64,000 bases of DNA from the NCBI GenBank assembly GCA_033063855.1, contig CP093829.1:21359537-21423536 (forward strand), written 5' to 3'. Below the pieces are notes generated by a model. It saw only the letters and a program-made list of their open reading frames with translations. It was not told the DNA's origin and made no database searches. This stretch comes from Smittia aterrima (Eukaryota > Arthropoda > Insecta > Diptera > Chironomidae). The position numbers and the translations under genes were made by a program. The stretch's first letter is position 1; every line of letters begins with the position of its first letter. This document shows, in pieces, positions 1 through 12,000 of the stretch.

Positions 1-2660
1 TGCTTTGCTCTTTCGAAAAGATTTATCGCGACTTTGTGAGATTCTAAATGAAGATTTTCTGGAAAGTTTTCTTTGAAGAAATTTGAGAAAGAGCGAGAGC
101 GATTAGGATATTCGCGATTTAATCTTGTAACACGATAGTGATCAAGTTGAGATTTATTGCTTTGGCTTTGAAGTTTTCTTCTCGCTTCAGACAGATATCC
201 TAAGTGCACTCATGTAGGTCATTGCTTCGTCCTTGAGACAACGCGCAATTGAAGTGATAAATTGCTTGTTTCGTTCCGCCTTCTAAATCCAAATTCATTA
301 AAGAATAATTCATTTCGCACTGTCGGAATATTAAGCTTCCTCGTAAATCCCTTCATTGCACAAAACATCGCTCGTTTCGACGTTCATTGCAATTAAAATC
401 CTCTTGTTCGCCTGGCTCCCTTGGCAAGCAAATTTGAGCGATCTGCCTCCACTAGAAACAATATTTTCTGATAAACATAATAAAACTCGAGTCTTTATGG
501 CATCGAGCGCGACAGAGAAATGAATTTCTGCAGTTTATTGCAACACAAACTTATTTAAAATCGATTCTCGTTCACTTGAAATATTTTTTATGGCTCGAAA
601 TATTTTTTTATCTCCAACGATTTGAGATTTATCTGAGATTTTCAAATCAAATCACTTAATCTTCACTAATTTGTTAAAACTTCTTTGATAAGCGAACGAA
701 TTCCGCGACAACTCTCGACTCATTGAAAGCCAACGAAGAACTGTAAAGTATTTATTTTTGTTGAAAAATGTGCATCTTCTTGATAACACGCAGCAGAGAC
801 GAGTCGCGTACAACGGTCGGCTCGAAAGCACAAAGAGGAGACACAGAGGAAAAGTAGAAGCGAGGAAAATTCGGAGGAAAACTCTCACTCTCTCGGCTTT
901 TCCCTTATCACTTTCACGCTCACTTTTTTTCTGTCGAATGCTCGAGAGTCGTAGCTCACAAACACTTGTTTGAACGTGAGAGAATGAACGAGGGAGACAG
1001 CAAAGCGTGTTACCAGATATCTCGAAAAAGGATTTCGATGTCGAGGGAAATTGACAATTCAGCAGAAGCGTGATAAACTATTTTGATGCTTCCATTCACC
1101 TCATCCGACTTCGTTATTGAAATATTCCATTAAGTTCGTTACATGATTGGGAAGGGGTTGAAAGGGTTTTCTCGATCCAAACTCCTCATTGTGCTCGTCG
1201 ATCGCGAACGTTATTTGTGACATTCCATTTATGAAAGCACAATGATAAATGAATCAACTTGTCGCTCGTATGATTGCGTCTCGTTTACGAATCGTGCGTT
1301 CATCATAAGCTCAAGAGATTTGAAAGAGTGTTTTCGAGAGAGAGAGAGAGAGAGGAAGACGCTGTGGTTGTGAAGTAATTCAGTTAACTGATAACGCAAT
1401 GAAGAAATAAACAGATCATCATCACCCAGATTTATTTATGTGTGCTCATGTTTCCAGATTTACTTATTGAATGAACGAAGAATTGCGAGCGGAACAATCT
1501 GAACTACACGAGTTACGTGCCGGTAGAAACAGAAAATTGTGAAATCAAGAATCGTCTCACGTTTTGACCGAAGAGATTTTTATGATTTACAAAGTCCGAG
1601 GCTTGGTGTGAGAGGTTTGCTAAATGCCTGGTCGTGTCTGGTCGCCATCTCCCAATTAAATTCCATAATTTATTTCAATTGGTGGAAGCACTTCAATCTT
1701 TTGCTCTCATTTCTCTTCCTCTCGACTCGCATACGAATCTTGAAATGATTCATTTGCCGCATCGTAAGCACAAATTCAGTTGAGTCATCTTACGGAAAGA
1801 GCTTCGAGATTTATTTGTTTGCTTTGATGAAATGCAATTTAGGACTGGAACTTAATAAGTTTTTATTGTCGAAGCGCAAATTGAATTAGAATGGAAAGTC
1901 ATCATCCATCACAGCCTGTGCATCGCGATTTGCAATCCAAACTCAATTACCTAATCTCATCGTACAAAGGATTTCAATTTCTCGCAATCAAATGTGACGC
2001 AAAGAAAACAAGGTGAAAAATCCCATTAAAGCGATAAGAGCATTTCATCACAAATTACGCTCGACAGATAACAGATCTGAAAATTTCTCGGTGCAGTGAG
2101 CAGCGCTATTCATCGTCTCTGATAAAAAGGAAAAGCTTTGGTGTCATTTCCATGAACATCAACTGCTCGTCTCACTCAGAAAGAGGATTTACAATGATTA
2201 ACTGTAACTCATTTCTTTGTTCTCTTTGGATATCCACAATCAACTTTCATTAATTTTTCGAGTAATTGCAAAGTTTTTGCGTTTCAACTTTCATCTGAGG
2301 GTTAATAACTGAAAGCTTCTCAAAACACAAAGTGATAAATCAAGCAATAAATATCTCTTATCATAAGAACGATGAAATGTAAACCCAATTTGCATGTCTT
2401 CGCCCATTAGATTTTATGAAGTTGTTGTCTAAACTATCGTAGCAGACGCTTCGAAAGATAAAGTTTTCTAATTATTTTAAGCTCAATAAGATGAAATCAT
2501 GTCTTAAGCTCTGTATGAAGAAATAAGTTGTTAGAGCTTTGCATTGTCTACGATTTTAATTACTTGCATGCATGCTAAGAGCTTCATGATTTGGAATTGA
2601 TTAAAAGCTTTTCTGTTCTTGTTAGATAAAGCAATGCTCGTCTTATTGATAAAGTGAAGT
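1..2660. other. Intergenic, no gene recognised
   Basis: No open frame here has family-like sequence or supported splice partners. There is a short GA dinucleotide run at about 1338-1356. The rest is AT-rich unique sequence. It could hold distal regulatory DNA or the intron of a gene lying to the left, but nothing decides this. Confidence 0.5.
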
Positions 2661-2697
2661 ATTACCTTACAAGAAGCTCAATGATGATTGGAATGTT

Positions 2698-2704
2698 TAT
2701 AAAT
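2698..2704 (+). promoter_or_regulatory. Possible TATA box of the small gene at 3.06 kb
   Basis: TATAAAT lies about 30 bp before an initiator-like TCACT at 2721-2725. A transcript starting there would run through 2730-3008, use the donor GTAAGT at 3009 and join an acceptor TTTAG just before 3060. This is a consistent promoter plus leader-exon arrangement, inferred from sequence only. Confidence 0.35.
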
Positions 2705-3063
2705 ATTCTTCTCCCTCCTTTCACTGATTCAAGGAAATATCGAACCACAGTTATTATGTGAACCTCCTGCAAATTGTGAGCAGCACCCAAGTCACATATC
2801 TCGGAATTCCGAAATGTGTTATTGAATTTTGTTTTCATTGTGAGTCGTTGACGATTCAAATAAATATTTTGATTTCGACTGCGATTCGATTCTTCTTTTT
2901 CACTATTTTCAATTGTTGTGATTGTGAAAGAGTTTTGAAATATTCTGCACAGCATCACAACCGGTTGAGCCTTTCAAGGAAGCAGACGTCTTGCAGAGGA
3001 AGCTAAGTAAGTTTAATTGAAAGTAAATCTTTTGTGAGATCTAAAATTTTGAACTTTAGGCAA

Positions 3064-3255
3064 ATGGATAAGCAAAGATTCACAAATATTTCTGATTTCG
3101 CGTTCAAAATCGGTTTTGAGCAAATGGCAGGAATGATGCGTGAAGCAGGAATGAGACAAAATTCAATGCAATCTGCACGAGACGAGGTATTGAAATACCA
3201 AGAGACAAAGGACCAGAAGACAAAGAAGTCTAATGAGCCAGCAAAAGAAAAGTAA
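3064..3255 (+). CDS. Small hydrophilic protein, unknown family (63 aa)
   Basis: I do not recognise this protein. The proposed start is the ATG immediately after a splice acceptor (TTTAG before 3060), giving 63 residues. The first 40 include a Met-rich stretch (MAGMMREAGM). The C-terminus is very rich in Lys, Asp, Glu and Gln and ends NEPAKEK. There is no signal peptide, membrane segment or cysteine, so it would be a cytosolic or nuclear soluble protein. An upstream non-coding exon with a TATA box at 2698 and a poly(A) signal AATAAA at 3335-3340 frame a compact transcription unit. The ORF could also be read from an ATG at 3034, but that lies inside the putative intron. Short length and lack of homologues in memory keep confidence modest. 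Confidence 0.4.
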   Translation: MDKQRFTNISDFAFKIGFEQMAGMMREAGMRQNSMQSARDEVLKYQETKDQKTKKSNEPAKEK

Positions 3256-3340
3256 GAAAAGTTTTGCAATGGAACTTTCTCAGAAATTGTTTAAAATCTG
3301 CTTCTGACATGTTTCGAAAGAAAATTCTTAACAAAATAAA

Positions 3341-5180
3341 TATTTTTAAACTTCTCAACTTTCAAACTCGATTGTTTACACTAAATCAACGAGCTCTCGA
3401 TTCATACAATTAAAATAAAATGTTTAAGAAATTCGAGACCACTGAAGTGCAGCAATTTTTGATCTTCAATCATTTTTACGTCTTCTCAGGTTTCCATTTC
3501 TTTCCTGCAAGAAAGTCATTTCATGAATTTTATTTCCTGCAATTTTATTCGCAACCTTTCTCATTCAAACCCTCAAAAGCTAATCTTCTATGGCTTTCTC
3601 TTGTCCAATTTGTCATGACGATGGAACGACTCAACGATGCAGCAGCAGCAGCACGAATCATAAAAGCAAACATCGAATCGAATCAAACCCTTTCAGATGT
3701 CAGAGCAAAAGCTTTTATAAATTTATCACAAGCTCAATTGACATGATAGCAGAGGAATCCCTCTCTTGCTTTGGATTATTGCAAATCTACCCAAACGAAT
3801 GCTCGAATCGACTTTCACAACATTTTGATGTGTTTTTTATGATGTTTTCGTTTATGCTAGAAATAACAGACCTCACAGGCTTTCAAGCAAACATAACTTT
3901 GGTGGAGAGTTTGATTTTTAAAGCTCGATGAACAGAGTTACAAGTTCAAACCGTACAGCTGTGATATTCCCTTGTCGCTCAGTCTGACATTTGCTCTTCT
4001 AACAATAATAATATTGTGATTTCTATTCCAATGGGTTTCAATCCCCTCCAGGCATAGCGAGACATTTACAAGCGTCATCAGATGACACATCAAATATCTC
4101 AAACCGTTCTCACCGTTGTGCACGTGTGAGCTGAAGCTTAACTGAATCCTTTTTCCAAGTAAGCCGTCAAAGAAGCTTGAGAACTTTATGAATGAATTCA
4201 TGAGGCGAGATAAATAATCTTGTCTCTTGATGACGTATTAATGAACTTGCTTCGTCTTCTGCTGCGCGAAAGTTATTCTTTCTCGATCCGGGAGAATTAT
4301 ATTTCATTATAGATGCATTAGAGGAAGTTGAGAGAACTTTCACAACCACCACGAAGTTGTCGTGTTTCATAAGACATTTTACATTAGCGAGTAACTTATT
4401 CTATTTAAAGAAACTTAAAGACCTCGTCAGTGCATTTAATTTATTTATGCTTCACAATTTCCTTCTTCGAGAGAATAAAACGAAGAACAATTTCTAGCTT
4501 TCCTCGGACAACTCGGAAGAAACAATTCGCTCGTTGACATGTCGGAACGAACGACGTCGACAGAGATAATTGGAAATATTTTCCTGCTGCTCTCTGATAT
4601 TTCTTTTCTTCTTCTGAATGAGAACGGGGCGACAATACAACGGCAATAAGAGGAATTGAATGAAAAAAAAGTTACTCACAATCAAATTGAAATGAAATGC
4701 TGAGAGAGAGCGACGGGAGGTGGAGAAGATGAAGCTTTTAAAGGTCGAGTTAGTGGCAGGAGATCCGCGACTTAGGACCAAGAGTTAGGATGATGAAACA
4801 AGTCAATTATTCATTAATGGAAAGCCGACTGACTGACTGCTTTAATATTAACTTAGGATTAATTAACCGGAAGCTCTCGTGGAAACCCTTTTCAAAGACG
4901 TAAAAAAGTTTCCGAAGCTCCTTAAGAGCAAGAAGTCAACAGCTTGAATCTCAAATTTTCTCATGAGATTACCATCTGCCTCATGTCTTTGGCTTTATTG
5001 CTTCAGACGTTTATCCGGAAAATCTAAACAGCCGACAATGTCGACTTTGTAAGTAACAGAATTCATTTCATTTCATTTTACATCGTACGCATGATACGAG
5101 CAACGACTTGTTGTGTTCTTCTTCATAAAGAGATTGAGGGAAAGAAGGGCAACGAGCAAGAGAGTAAATAGTTTTTGTGT
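3341..5180. other. Intergenic with unsupported ORFs
   Basis: Two overlapping plus-strand frames at 3420-3931 and minus-strand frames at 3938-4781 are open by chance. They lack domain patterns, signal sequences or convincing splice partners. The frame from 3590 begins with a CPIC-like cysteine pair but has no further zinc-ligand pattern. Nothing else stands out. Confidence 0.4.
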
Positions 5181-5213
5181 GTGTTCAGTTACAGCGAGTC
5201 CCACAAAACAAAA

Positions 5214-5372
5214 ATGTTTACGAATGTTTTATGTTTTTCCTTCTCGCTGGCTGCACTGGCAGTTGCGAGAGAACTTTTAAACGAAACAGAAGAGAATCAT
5301 AAGACGCAGTGGAAATTTTCTTGTGAATTTTATTTTCGTTTTATTCGTACACATCTTATCGACCAGAACTGA
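5214..5372 (+). CDS. Short ORF upstream of the Kazal gene, signal-peptide-like start (52 aa)
   Basis: The ORF starts with a hydrophobic stretch (MFTNVLCFSFSLAALAVA) typical of a secretion signal, followed by a short charged and aromatic tail. An arthropod-type initiator TCAGT lies at about 5186, so the first ATG on such a transcript would be this one. Its TGA (5370-5372) is two bases before the ATG of the Kazal inhibitor at 5375. It could be an upstream ORF in the Kazal leader, a separate micropeptide or chance. The tail has no recognised motif. Confidence 0.3.
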   Translation: MFTNVLCFSFSLAALAVARELLNETEENHKTQWKFSCEFYFRFIRTHLIDQN

Positions 5373-5374
5373 AC

Positions 5375-5754
5375 ATGAAATTATTCTATTGTCTCGTGCT
5401 GATAGGTTTGTCGTGGAAAATTAGTTTTCTCGAACTCTTGCTCTTTCGTGACGTTTAATAATTTTTCTATCTCATTTCGCACTCTAGTCTTGTTTATTCT
5501 GTCGGTGTTTTGTGATAAGCCGCCAAGCACGTGCGGACAAACAGCCTGTCCACATTATATCCGAATGGTCTGTGCAACTAATGGAAGAGTCAGGCGAACT
5601 TTCAGTAACCAATGTGCTGTCCGGACGTTCAATGAATGCTCAAATGACGAGAGTGAGTGACACAATTCAATTAATATCTGAATTTCTTTGACTTTGCACA
5701 ATTCGCATTTATTTTATTTTAGAATTCAACGTTATCCGGAAAGGGTCTTGCTGA
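5375..5754 (+). CDS. Secreted single-domain Kazal-type protease inhibitor (75 aa)
   Basis: Three exons: 5375-5405, 5488-5652 and 5723-5754, with GT..AG introns of 82 and 70 bp that keep frame. Residues 1-19 (MKLFYCLVLIVLFILSVFC) are a signal peptide. The mature chain carries six cysteines in Kazal order. The second and third are seven residues apart, followed by the family VC.TNG segment, then an N.C pair and a C-terminal I..G.C ending. By Kazal numbering the reactive-site P1 residue, two after the second cysteine, would be His. That is unusual and makes target specificity hard to predict. Kazal proteins of this size inhibit serine proteases outside the cell. The tandem-cysteine fold is seen directly; inhibitory function is family knowledge. 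Confidence 0.82.
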
Positions 5755-8700
5755 GCTGTCAATCGTACTTAATGTGACCCAGTCTTTGCTCTCTTCTAAA
5801 TACTAACTCACGATGCTTCATCTACCAAAGCTTTCTGTTTATAATTGCATCGCATCGCTCACTAATTGAACTTCTCTCATCTCAATGTGTACATGAATAT
5901 TTAATATCGAATGAGAAATTGTAAAATAAACTTATTAAACACTAGAAGCGTGCAGATGCTCTTTCAGTAAAGTGAATGTGATGTTGAGAAACTCCTTCAA
6001 TGAATTGAGGATTGAAGAATGTTTGCCTCACTTTCGTCTACGTCGAAAATCTGCTTTGAATACAAATCAGTTGAGCTAAGAGAGCTTCCGAAATAAATTT
6101 CGGTATTTACACGTCGATGGCTTGAAAGAAATTATCCGTTTCCTTGTTTCGCAATGTAAAATCGTTTGCCACTCGCTTGGAAAAGGCTTCAAACCGAGAA
6201 AATCACTTCACTTGCCAAATTGAGCCGGCAAACCTTTTGCCAAATGAGAGATTGAGGCTTTAAAGAACAATTTTTTGCGGCTTTTTAGGGTGGAAACTAC
6301 AATTGACCCGAAGCGCTTTAACGATTCAAACCTTTTCTCTTCAAGCATGTGGCGAGAATTTGAGCCAGGAAGCTTGAGCAACCCAATTTCATTTCAATCA
6401 TAAGAAGGCCACTTCAAAGAGACTGTCGAGAGAATGAATTTGAGGGACTTTAATAAAATGTTGTGAAATAATTGCGACGATCAACTGAAATTTATTTCGA
6501 TGTTTGCATAATACATTGCAGTCAGTTAACGAGTTGAGATCGCTTTGGATTAGCGTCAACAGCTCGTGGCACTTTATTGACGATTTGCGCGTTGAATATT
6601 TCGTCTTGGAAAATAAAGTTTGTTGATCGAAAGTTCAAGCAACTGTCTCCTAACTCTAAAGTAAGCATAGACGCGTGCCGCGACTGATAATATTGAGTGC
6701 TTTACAGTTGAGAAACTTTGAAAACTTGCAAATAATTATAATTTTGTATGAAATTGCTGATGAAGATATATCAACGCAAGAATGAACTTAAAACTTTTCC
6801 GAGTGTTGGCGAACGTTGAACTGACGAAGACGATCACTTAGAAGATTAATGAACAAGCTTTGTCTGAAATTCTAAAGTATTTCCGCTTCTCATTTCTCTT
6901 GTCGCTTACCATTAAAACTTTTAATTTCTTCTCGACTTTAACAAGAGTTGTAAGTTATTTTAATCAAATGACTGCACGCAGCATTTCAATGAGAAAAAAT
7001 TAAGAATTGTGATTTTTCAAATTTCGCAAAGTCATTTGCATAAAATTCAATTAAGTTTGCGGCTCACGTCCTTTGTGACTCCATCATGGCTTCTGTCTGT
7101 GTTCTTTCTGAGGACGACGAAACATTAAAACTTCTCGACAACATTAAATTCTTCACAACTTTTCTTTTAAACTTTATTTAATTATTTATTTTTGGTTCGT
7201 ACATCAACAATACAATAAGCAAGTCATTCTCACTCTTTAAAGAGCTTTGAAAGGAGTTTAAGGTTGAAACCTCTTTTTGTGTACATTTAGATAAAGATTT
7301 TTTGACAACTTCAGAATTATTATGGCACATTGATATGGCTTGACATTTGATAAGGAGAATTTCCTTTTTTTTTTGGTTAAATTTTTCCTTTTTCAATAGA
7401 TTTTCCGGCTGAGTTCGTTACGAGCTCTGCCGATGGCAAAAAAAAAGCTTTACATTAACAGAGAGTCCTACTGATAAAAACTACATGCTGACGATCTGAA
7501 TGTGTTGATGGCTCTTGCTCTGTCGTTGCCAGAAATGTTAAACCGACCAAAGAACAATGAATCGCTTTCCCTTGTAGACTCGTGTTCGAAAATTCCTCTA
7601 AGCCTCCTCATGACATTTTTCTCCGATGCTTGTTGATGTCATAAATCAAATAAAATACACCATTCAAATGTGGATGATAATTTTTTTTTTCGTTGACGTC
7701 CTTTTTGATCGTTCAGGGCTCTCACAATTCTGTCATTTTGACTATGACTGTGTATTCTTGTGTCGTCCTGAAAGCAAAGAATTGTGAGATGTTTCGTAAT
7801 TTTTCGTTTGCTCGCCGTACCAATCAGCTCTGCCATAACATGAAATGTTTTCCTAAAAAAAGCTCATGCTTCTGACTTGCGACTCGGCGTTTTATTCAAA
7901 CATTTAACAAGAAGCAAACGAACGACAAACGAAACGTTGTCACAGACAACTCAACATAACTTCACTGGAAACAGAAAAAGCTTTTTAGCAAAAATGATGT
8001 GAGAAAAGCACGAAACTACGAACCCTCAGTAACATTACGAAATTGCTTTGTTTACTGATTCAAGAAGAACGAATAAAGTGCTCGAGTCATTGCTTCTATA
8101 AATATTTTATAAACTCTTTTGGATTTTTATTTTAAACTTCTTGTTTGGGAAGGAGACATTTATTATTTATGTTTCCAATTTGTTCCAAGCATGCAAAGGA
8201 AGCATCCAGAGCTTTGAATTTATGCTGAGTTTGAAATCTTTAATTTGTTGACTTTAGAAACTTAACTAGCTCATAAAATAATTCTCTAAAATGAACAGTC
8301 TTCGTTCAATTTCTTAAAGTACAATGATTTCGAAAGAGCCTCTTAAGTTAAGACTCTTAATTCCTTCTAAGTATAATCTCGTTCAAAGCCCTGAAGAGAA
8401 CATTACTTCTTAAAGCTCTTGTACAGTTCGTGACTCGAGCAACGTAATATTTAATAAATTCACCGGAAAATGGCTTTTGTCGCGATAAAACAAAGCGAAA
8501 CCAGATTAAAGAACTGAAATTTAATGGCCGATTAAGTGAAAATTATTACATCGAGTGGCAGAGAGAAAGATAAAACAAAATGTAAAACCTCAATCGGTGC
8601 CTCGACCTTCGAACTACTAACACTCACAATCAAGCAACAAAGTGATATTGATAAACTGCCAGAACAAAGTCATTGGAAGCGACAGGCGAAACTAATAAAT

Positions 8701-9049
8701 CTATGTACCTATGCCAGGGGAAAAAGGCTCCGATGGAGCTTCGTCTATGCTCTAATGGAATTCTGAATCGAGTTAAAAGGGAAGCGAGAACAAATCAAAT
8801 AAAAATCAATCTCGAAAGTTAAACACTTACATTTATTACCATCGATTCGAACGTAAAGTTAAATCATACAGAAAGTTCTTTTGGTTGTGCAACACGTTTC
8901 GAAAGAAATGAAACTTAAAAAGTAAAACTTTTACGATGTGATAGGAAGAGTTGAAGTTAAGCTAAAATAAATGAGCAAAAAACGAAAATTAAATGAAAGA
9001 AAAAAAGAAATAATTGAAATTAAATTAAAGATTTGTGCTCAACATGAAC
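5755..9049. other. Intergenic, no gene recognised
   Basis: After the Kazal gene there is a poly(A) signal AATAAA near 5925. The remainder has short spurious frames only, including 7178-7396 (-), 7639-7836 (-) and 8536-8766 (+), none with splice partners or family sequence. It lies 3' of the DH44-like receptor, so it may hold that gene's 3' exon or UTR. Confidence 0.4.
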
Positions 9050-12000
9050 TCACCGTATGCTCTCCGTTCGTGATCGAGGAGAATAATCTTTGGACATTGT
9101 GTAGCGACGACTGCGGATTGAATTTCCTGAGCTCAGGTTTCGTGATTCCCGCCAGCGATTAAAGCGATGCTTCAGGGCTTGTCGCACCTCCGAGTTGAGG
9201 AAACAATAGAAAAGTGCGACGGAGAATCCTTGAATACTGAGAAGGAATGCTCGTAAAACAGCGAAAATGTGACTTTCAAGTCCCTCGTTGGGCCCGGCGA
9301 TAACAATTAAATACGTAATGCCTAGCAGCGGAATAAGTACGAGTAGCGCTTTAGATGCTTTACGATATTGGCGTGTCTCGACTGTGTTTGCTGATCGCAA
9401 TTTTGTAATTAGAACCTTCGAATTGAAATCATTAAAGTTCCGACCGATACCGAAAGAATTAATTAAGTTCGTGGATAATCTCATTTTGATCTACTCACAA
9501 ACATAATGCGGATTAAAAATGTGAGATTAATGATTAGGACGATGCAGGCTGGTGCTTGTATGATCCAATCACTGTTCGATTCACGCATCCATGAACACTC
9601 GAGCTCTTTCTGTTTGAAGTTCTCGTCGGAAAATGCTTTGACCACGGCCCAAAATCCGACGAATATGCTCGGGAAGCCTAGAAATTGATTGAGAGGGGTC
9701 GCGATTATTGCGTGAAACATGCGATGCCTATGCCCGTGAGCTGTGCGTTCGTTCAAAGTCTAATCTGCTTAGAGAGAAAGTTTTTACGTTTCGCTGAGGA
9801 TTCGGAATTTTGTTGTGGAAATTTTTAATTAAAAAGTTTCATCCAAACTAACGTTTCATAAAACGCTTAGAAATTCACAAAAAGCGTTTGAAGTTATTTT
9901 CTCGACGATCTTTTGATCTCATCTGAGAAAGCACTCAAAGAGATTTACTTCAGAAGCAATTGTTAGTCCTTCCTTTAAAATAGAACTTGAAGCTCTCAAA
10001 GAATGTGACGTTCCTTTCTGAATAATCCAAACTTTTCCCCGTGAAAACAAAATTCAGTTTAAAAGTTTTTCTTGGATTCCAAGTGAAAATTCGTTCGGTT
10101 GAACTTCCACTTAATGAAAATTTATGGTTTTCGGGAGGTAAAACGCTTAAGGTTCTGCAATTTATGATTTTTCACATGCCGACCACCAAGCGATGGAGCA
10201 TAACAGAACAGAGAGAGAGAGAGAGTAAATAATCTCACAACGCACAACCCAAAGCAAACTTTTCTGCGAAACAAACAGAGCAAAAAAGCAATGTTAACCA
10301 AACCGGCAAACATCGTTTGAAAATTATGCTTCGATTCAGTGGTGAGCAAATACGAGTAGACAGAGATGTGAAGCATTAATTTACAACATTTGCCTTCTGC
10401 TAGTTGAAGTAAATAGTTTCCAATTAAGACATTTGAGGAATTGCCTTTCGTTGAGTGCTCTGCGTTTAATGATTCAGAAGAGCTCTATTGCTCATTTCCC
10501 AGTCACAACATGTTGACTGTTTTCGTGCTAATTGAGGGGATTCGCTTGGGTCTCGACACGGACGATAACTCGAACGATACTTACCCCAACCAATAACGGC
10601 GTAGAGGTTGAACCTTATGTTATCACCCGAGAATGTTTGCACGACGAGCATATAAAGATAAAGGCCTGGAGACGACGGGAAAAGAAAAATTAATAGGAAG
10701 AAGATTCAAACTCAAACAAAGTTCGCGGTTTGTTTGCTTGCGTCTGATAATGAAAGTGATTTCCGAGATAACGCTCTTAAAAGTTCTCGGTAATTAAATT
10801 TTTTCTGTTTCAGCGAAATTTGCATTTTTCTGCTTTCGAAAGCTGCTTACCTTCCACCATCATCCAGAAGAAGTTTGTCAGGACAAAGTAGTGGAGAAAT
10901 ATCGACAGGAAAATGCAGCCAACGGTTCCTGGTCCCATGAACATCTGTGCACAGTGATGAGAATTAAAGTTTAAATTTAATAAAAATGTAAATTGAAGCT
11001 CCCGGGAAAAATCAATCTCAGCAAAGGCCTCATTCAATTGAAATTTCGCACAACTCCCTCGAGTGATAAAAGAGATTCACAGGAAAATAATAATGTTATT
11101 GGATACGAATGAAACACATTTGAATCATAATATCGAGAACATCTGCGTTTGGCTGTGAAGTGACGACGATCGTCAATTGCGTTGCAAATAATTTTCTATT
11201 TCTTCAAGGTCACAAATTGACGCAACTCACGAACACTCCCCAGATGTTCATGTCACCGATTCCATCTCAATTTAAATCCTCTTTGTGTTCCTCCATTGAG
11301 CTTGCGTCGTGTCGCTTTAATTGACAATGAAAAGCAAATTGATTAAATTGCATCAATCTCCATTGCGTGAAAATTTCAATTAACGAGCTTTTCCTGTGCT
11401 TGACTTTCTCGACGCGTCGCTTGCTTCATTGCTTTCAATCAAACTCCCCTTTTAAAAGAAGATGAAAAGAAATTCCATAAAAGAGAGAACTTTTACCTGC
11501 AACGTTAACGTAAGAATCCATAAAAATATCGATAAAATGTAAGTCAGGAATAAATTTATGTGAATGGTGTTCCTCAAACATCGGAGATCTCTGAAATGAA
11601 ATGAAGACACGCGTAGATAAGTAAACGACATGTGTACATAACATCAAAACAAGCAATAAAGCTTGAACTTCGAGAAAATAATTTCTTTCCATGAACAAAC
11701 CGAACAAGAGGCGACAAAATTCCTCTGAAACAGATTTGACGCTTCATCGCTTGCTCTTCTCCTCGTGATTTACGAGTAAGCTTTAACTTCGTTCCAACAA
11801 CACTTCGCGCTACTCTTGCGCGAATTGTCAATATTGAAAATGTTTCGCGTAAATATTTTCGCGGCTTTCTTTTGTAATGTCGCAGAGGTTCCGTGCGAAC
11901 GACGAAATTGATTACACAAGCAACGGAGAGTTTAAATTAAATTGTGTGGAGTGAGAAAACAATCGCGATCTGGATATTTACTTGAAATTTATGAAGACAA

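Noticed and set aside
1338..1356. GA-repeat as a possible GAGA-factor promoter element
   Set aside because: A simple dinucleotide run with no nearby gene start; too weak to call.
3420..3931. Two overlapping plus-strand ORFs, one beginning MAFSCPICHDDG
   Set aside because: Only one CxxC pair, no complete zinc-binding pattern, no promoter or splice support. Probably chance.
11230..11290. Possible extra exon of the DH44-like receptor (reverse frame MNIWGVF)
   Set aside because: The flanking exons already join in phase 0 and give a continuous TM2-TM3 region. Adding this exon would insert an unrelated segment into the first extracellular loop.
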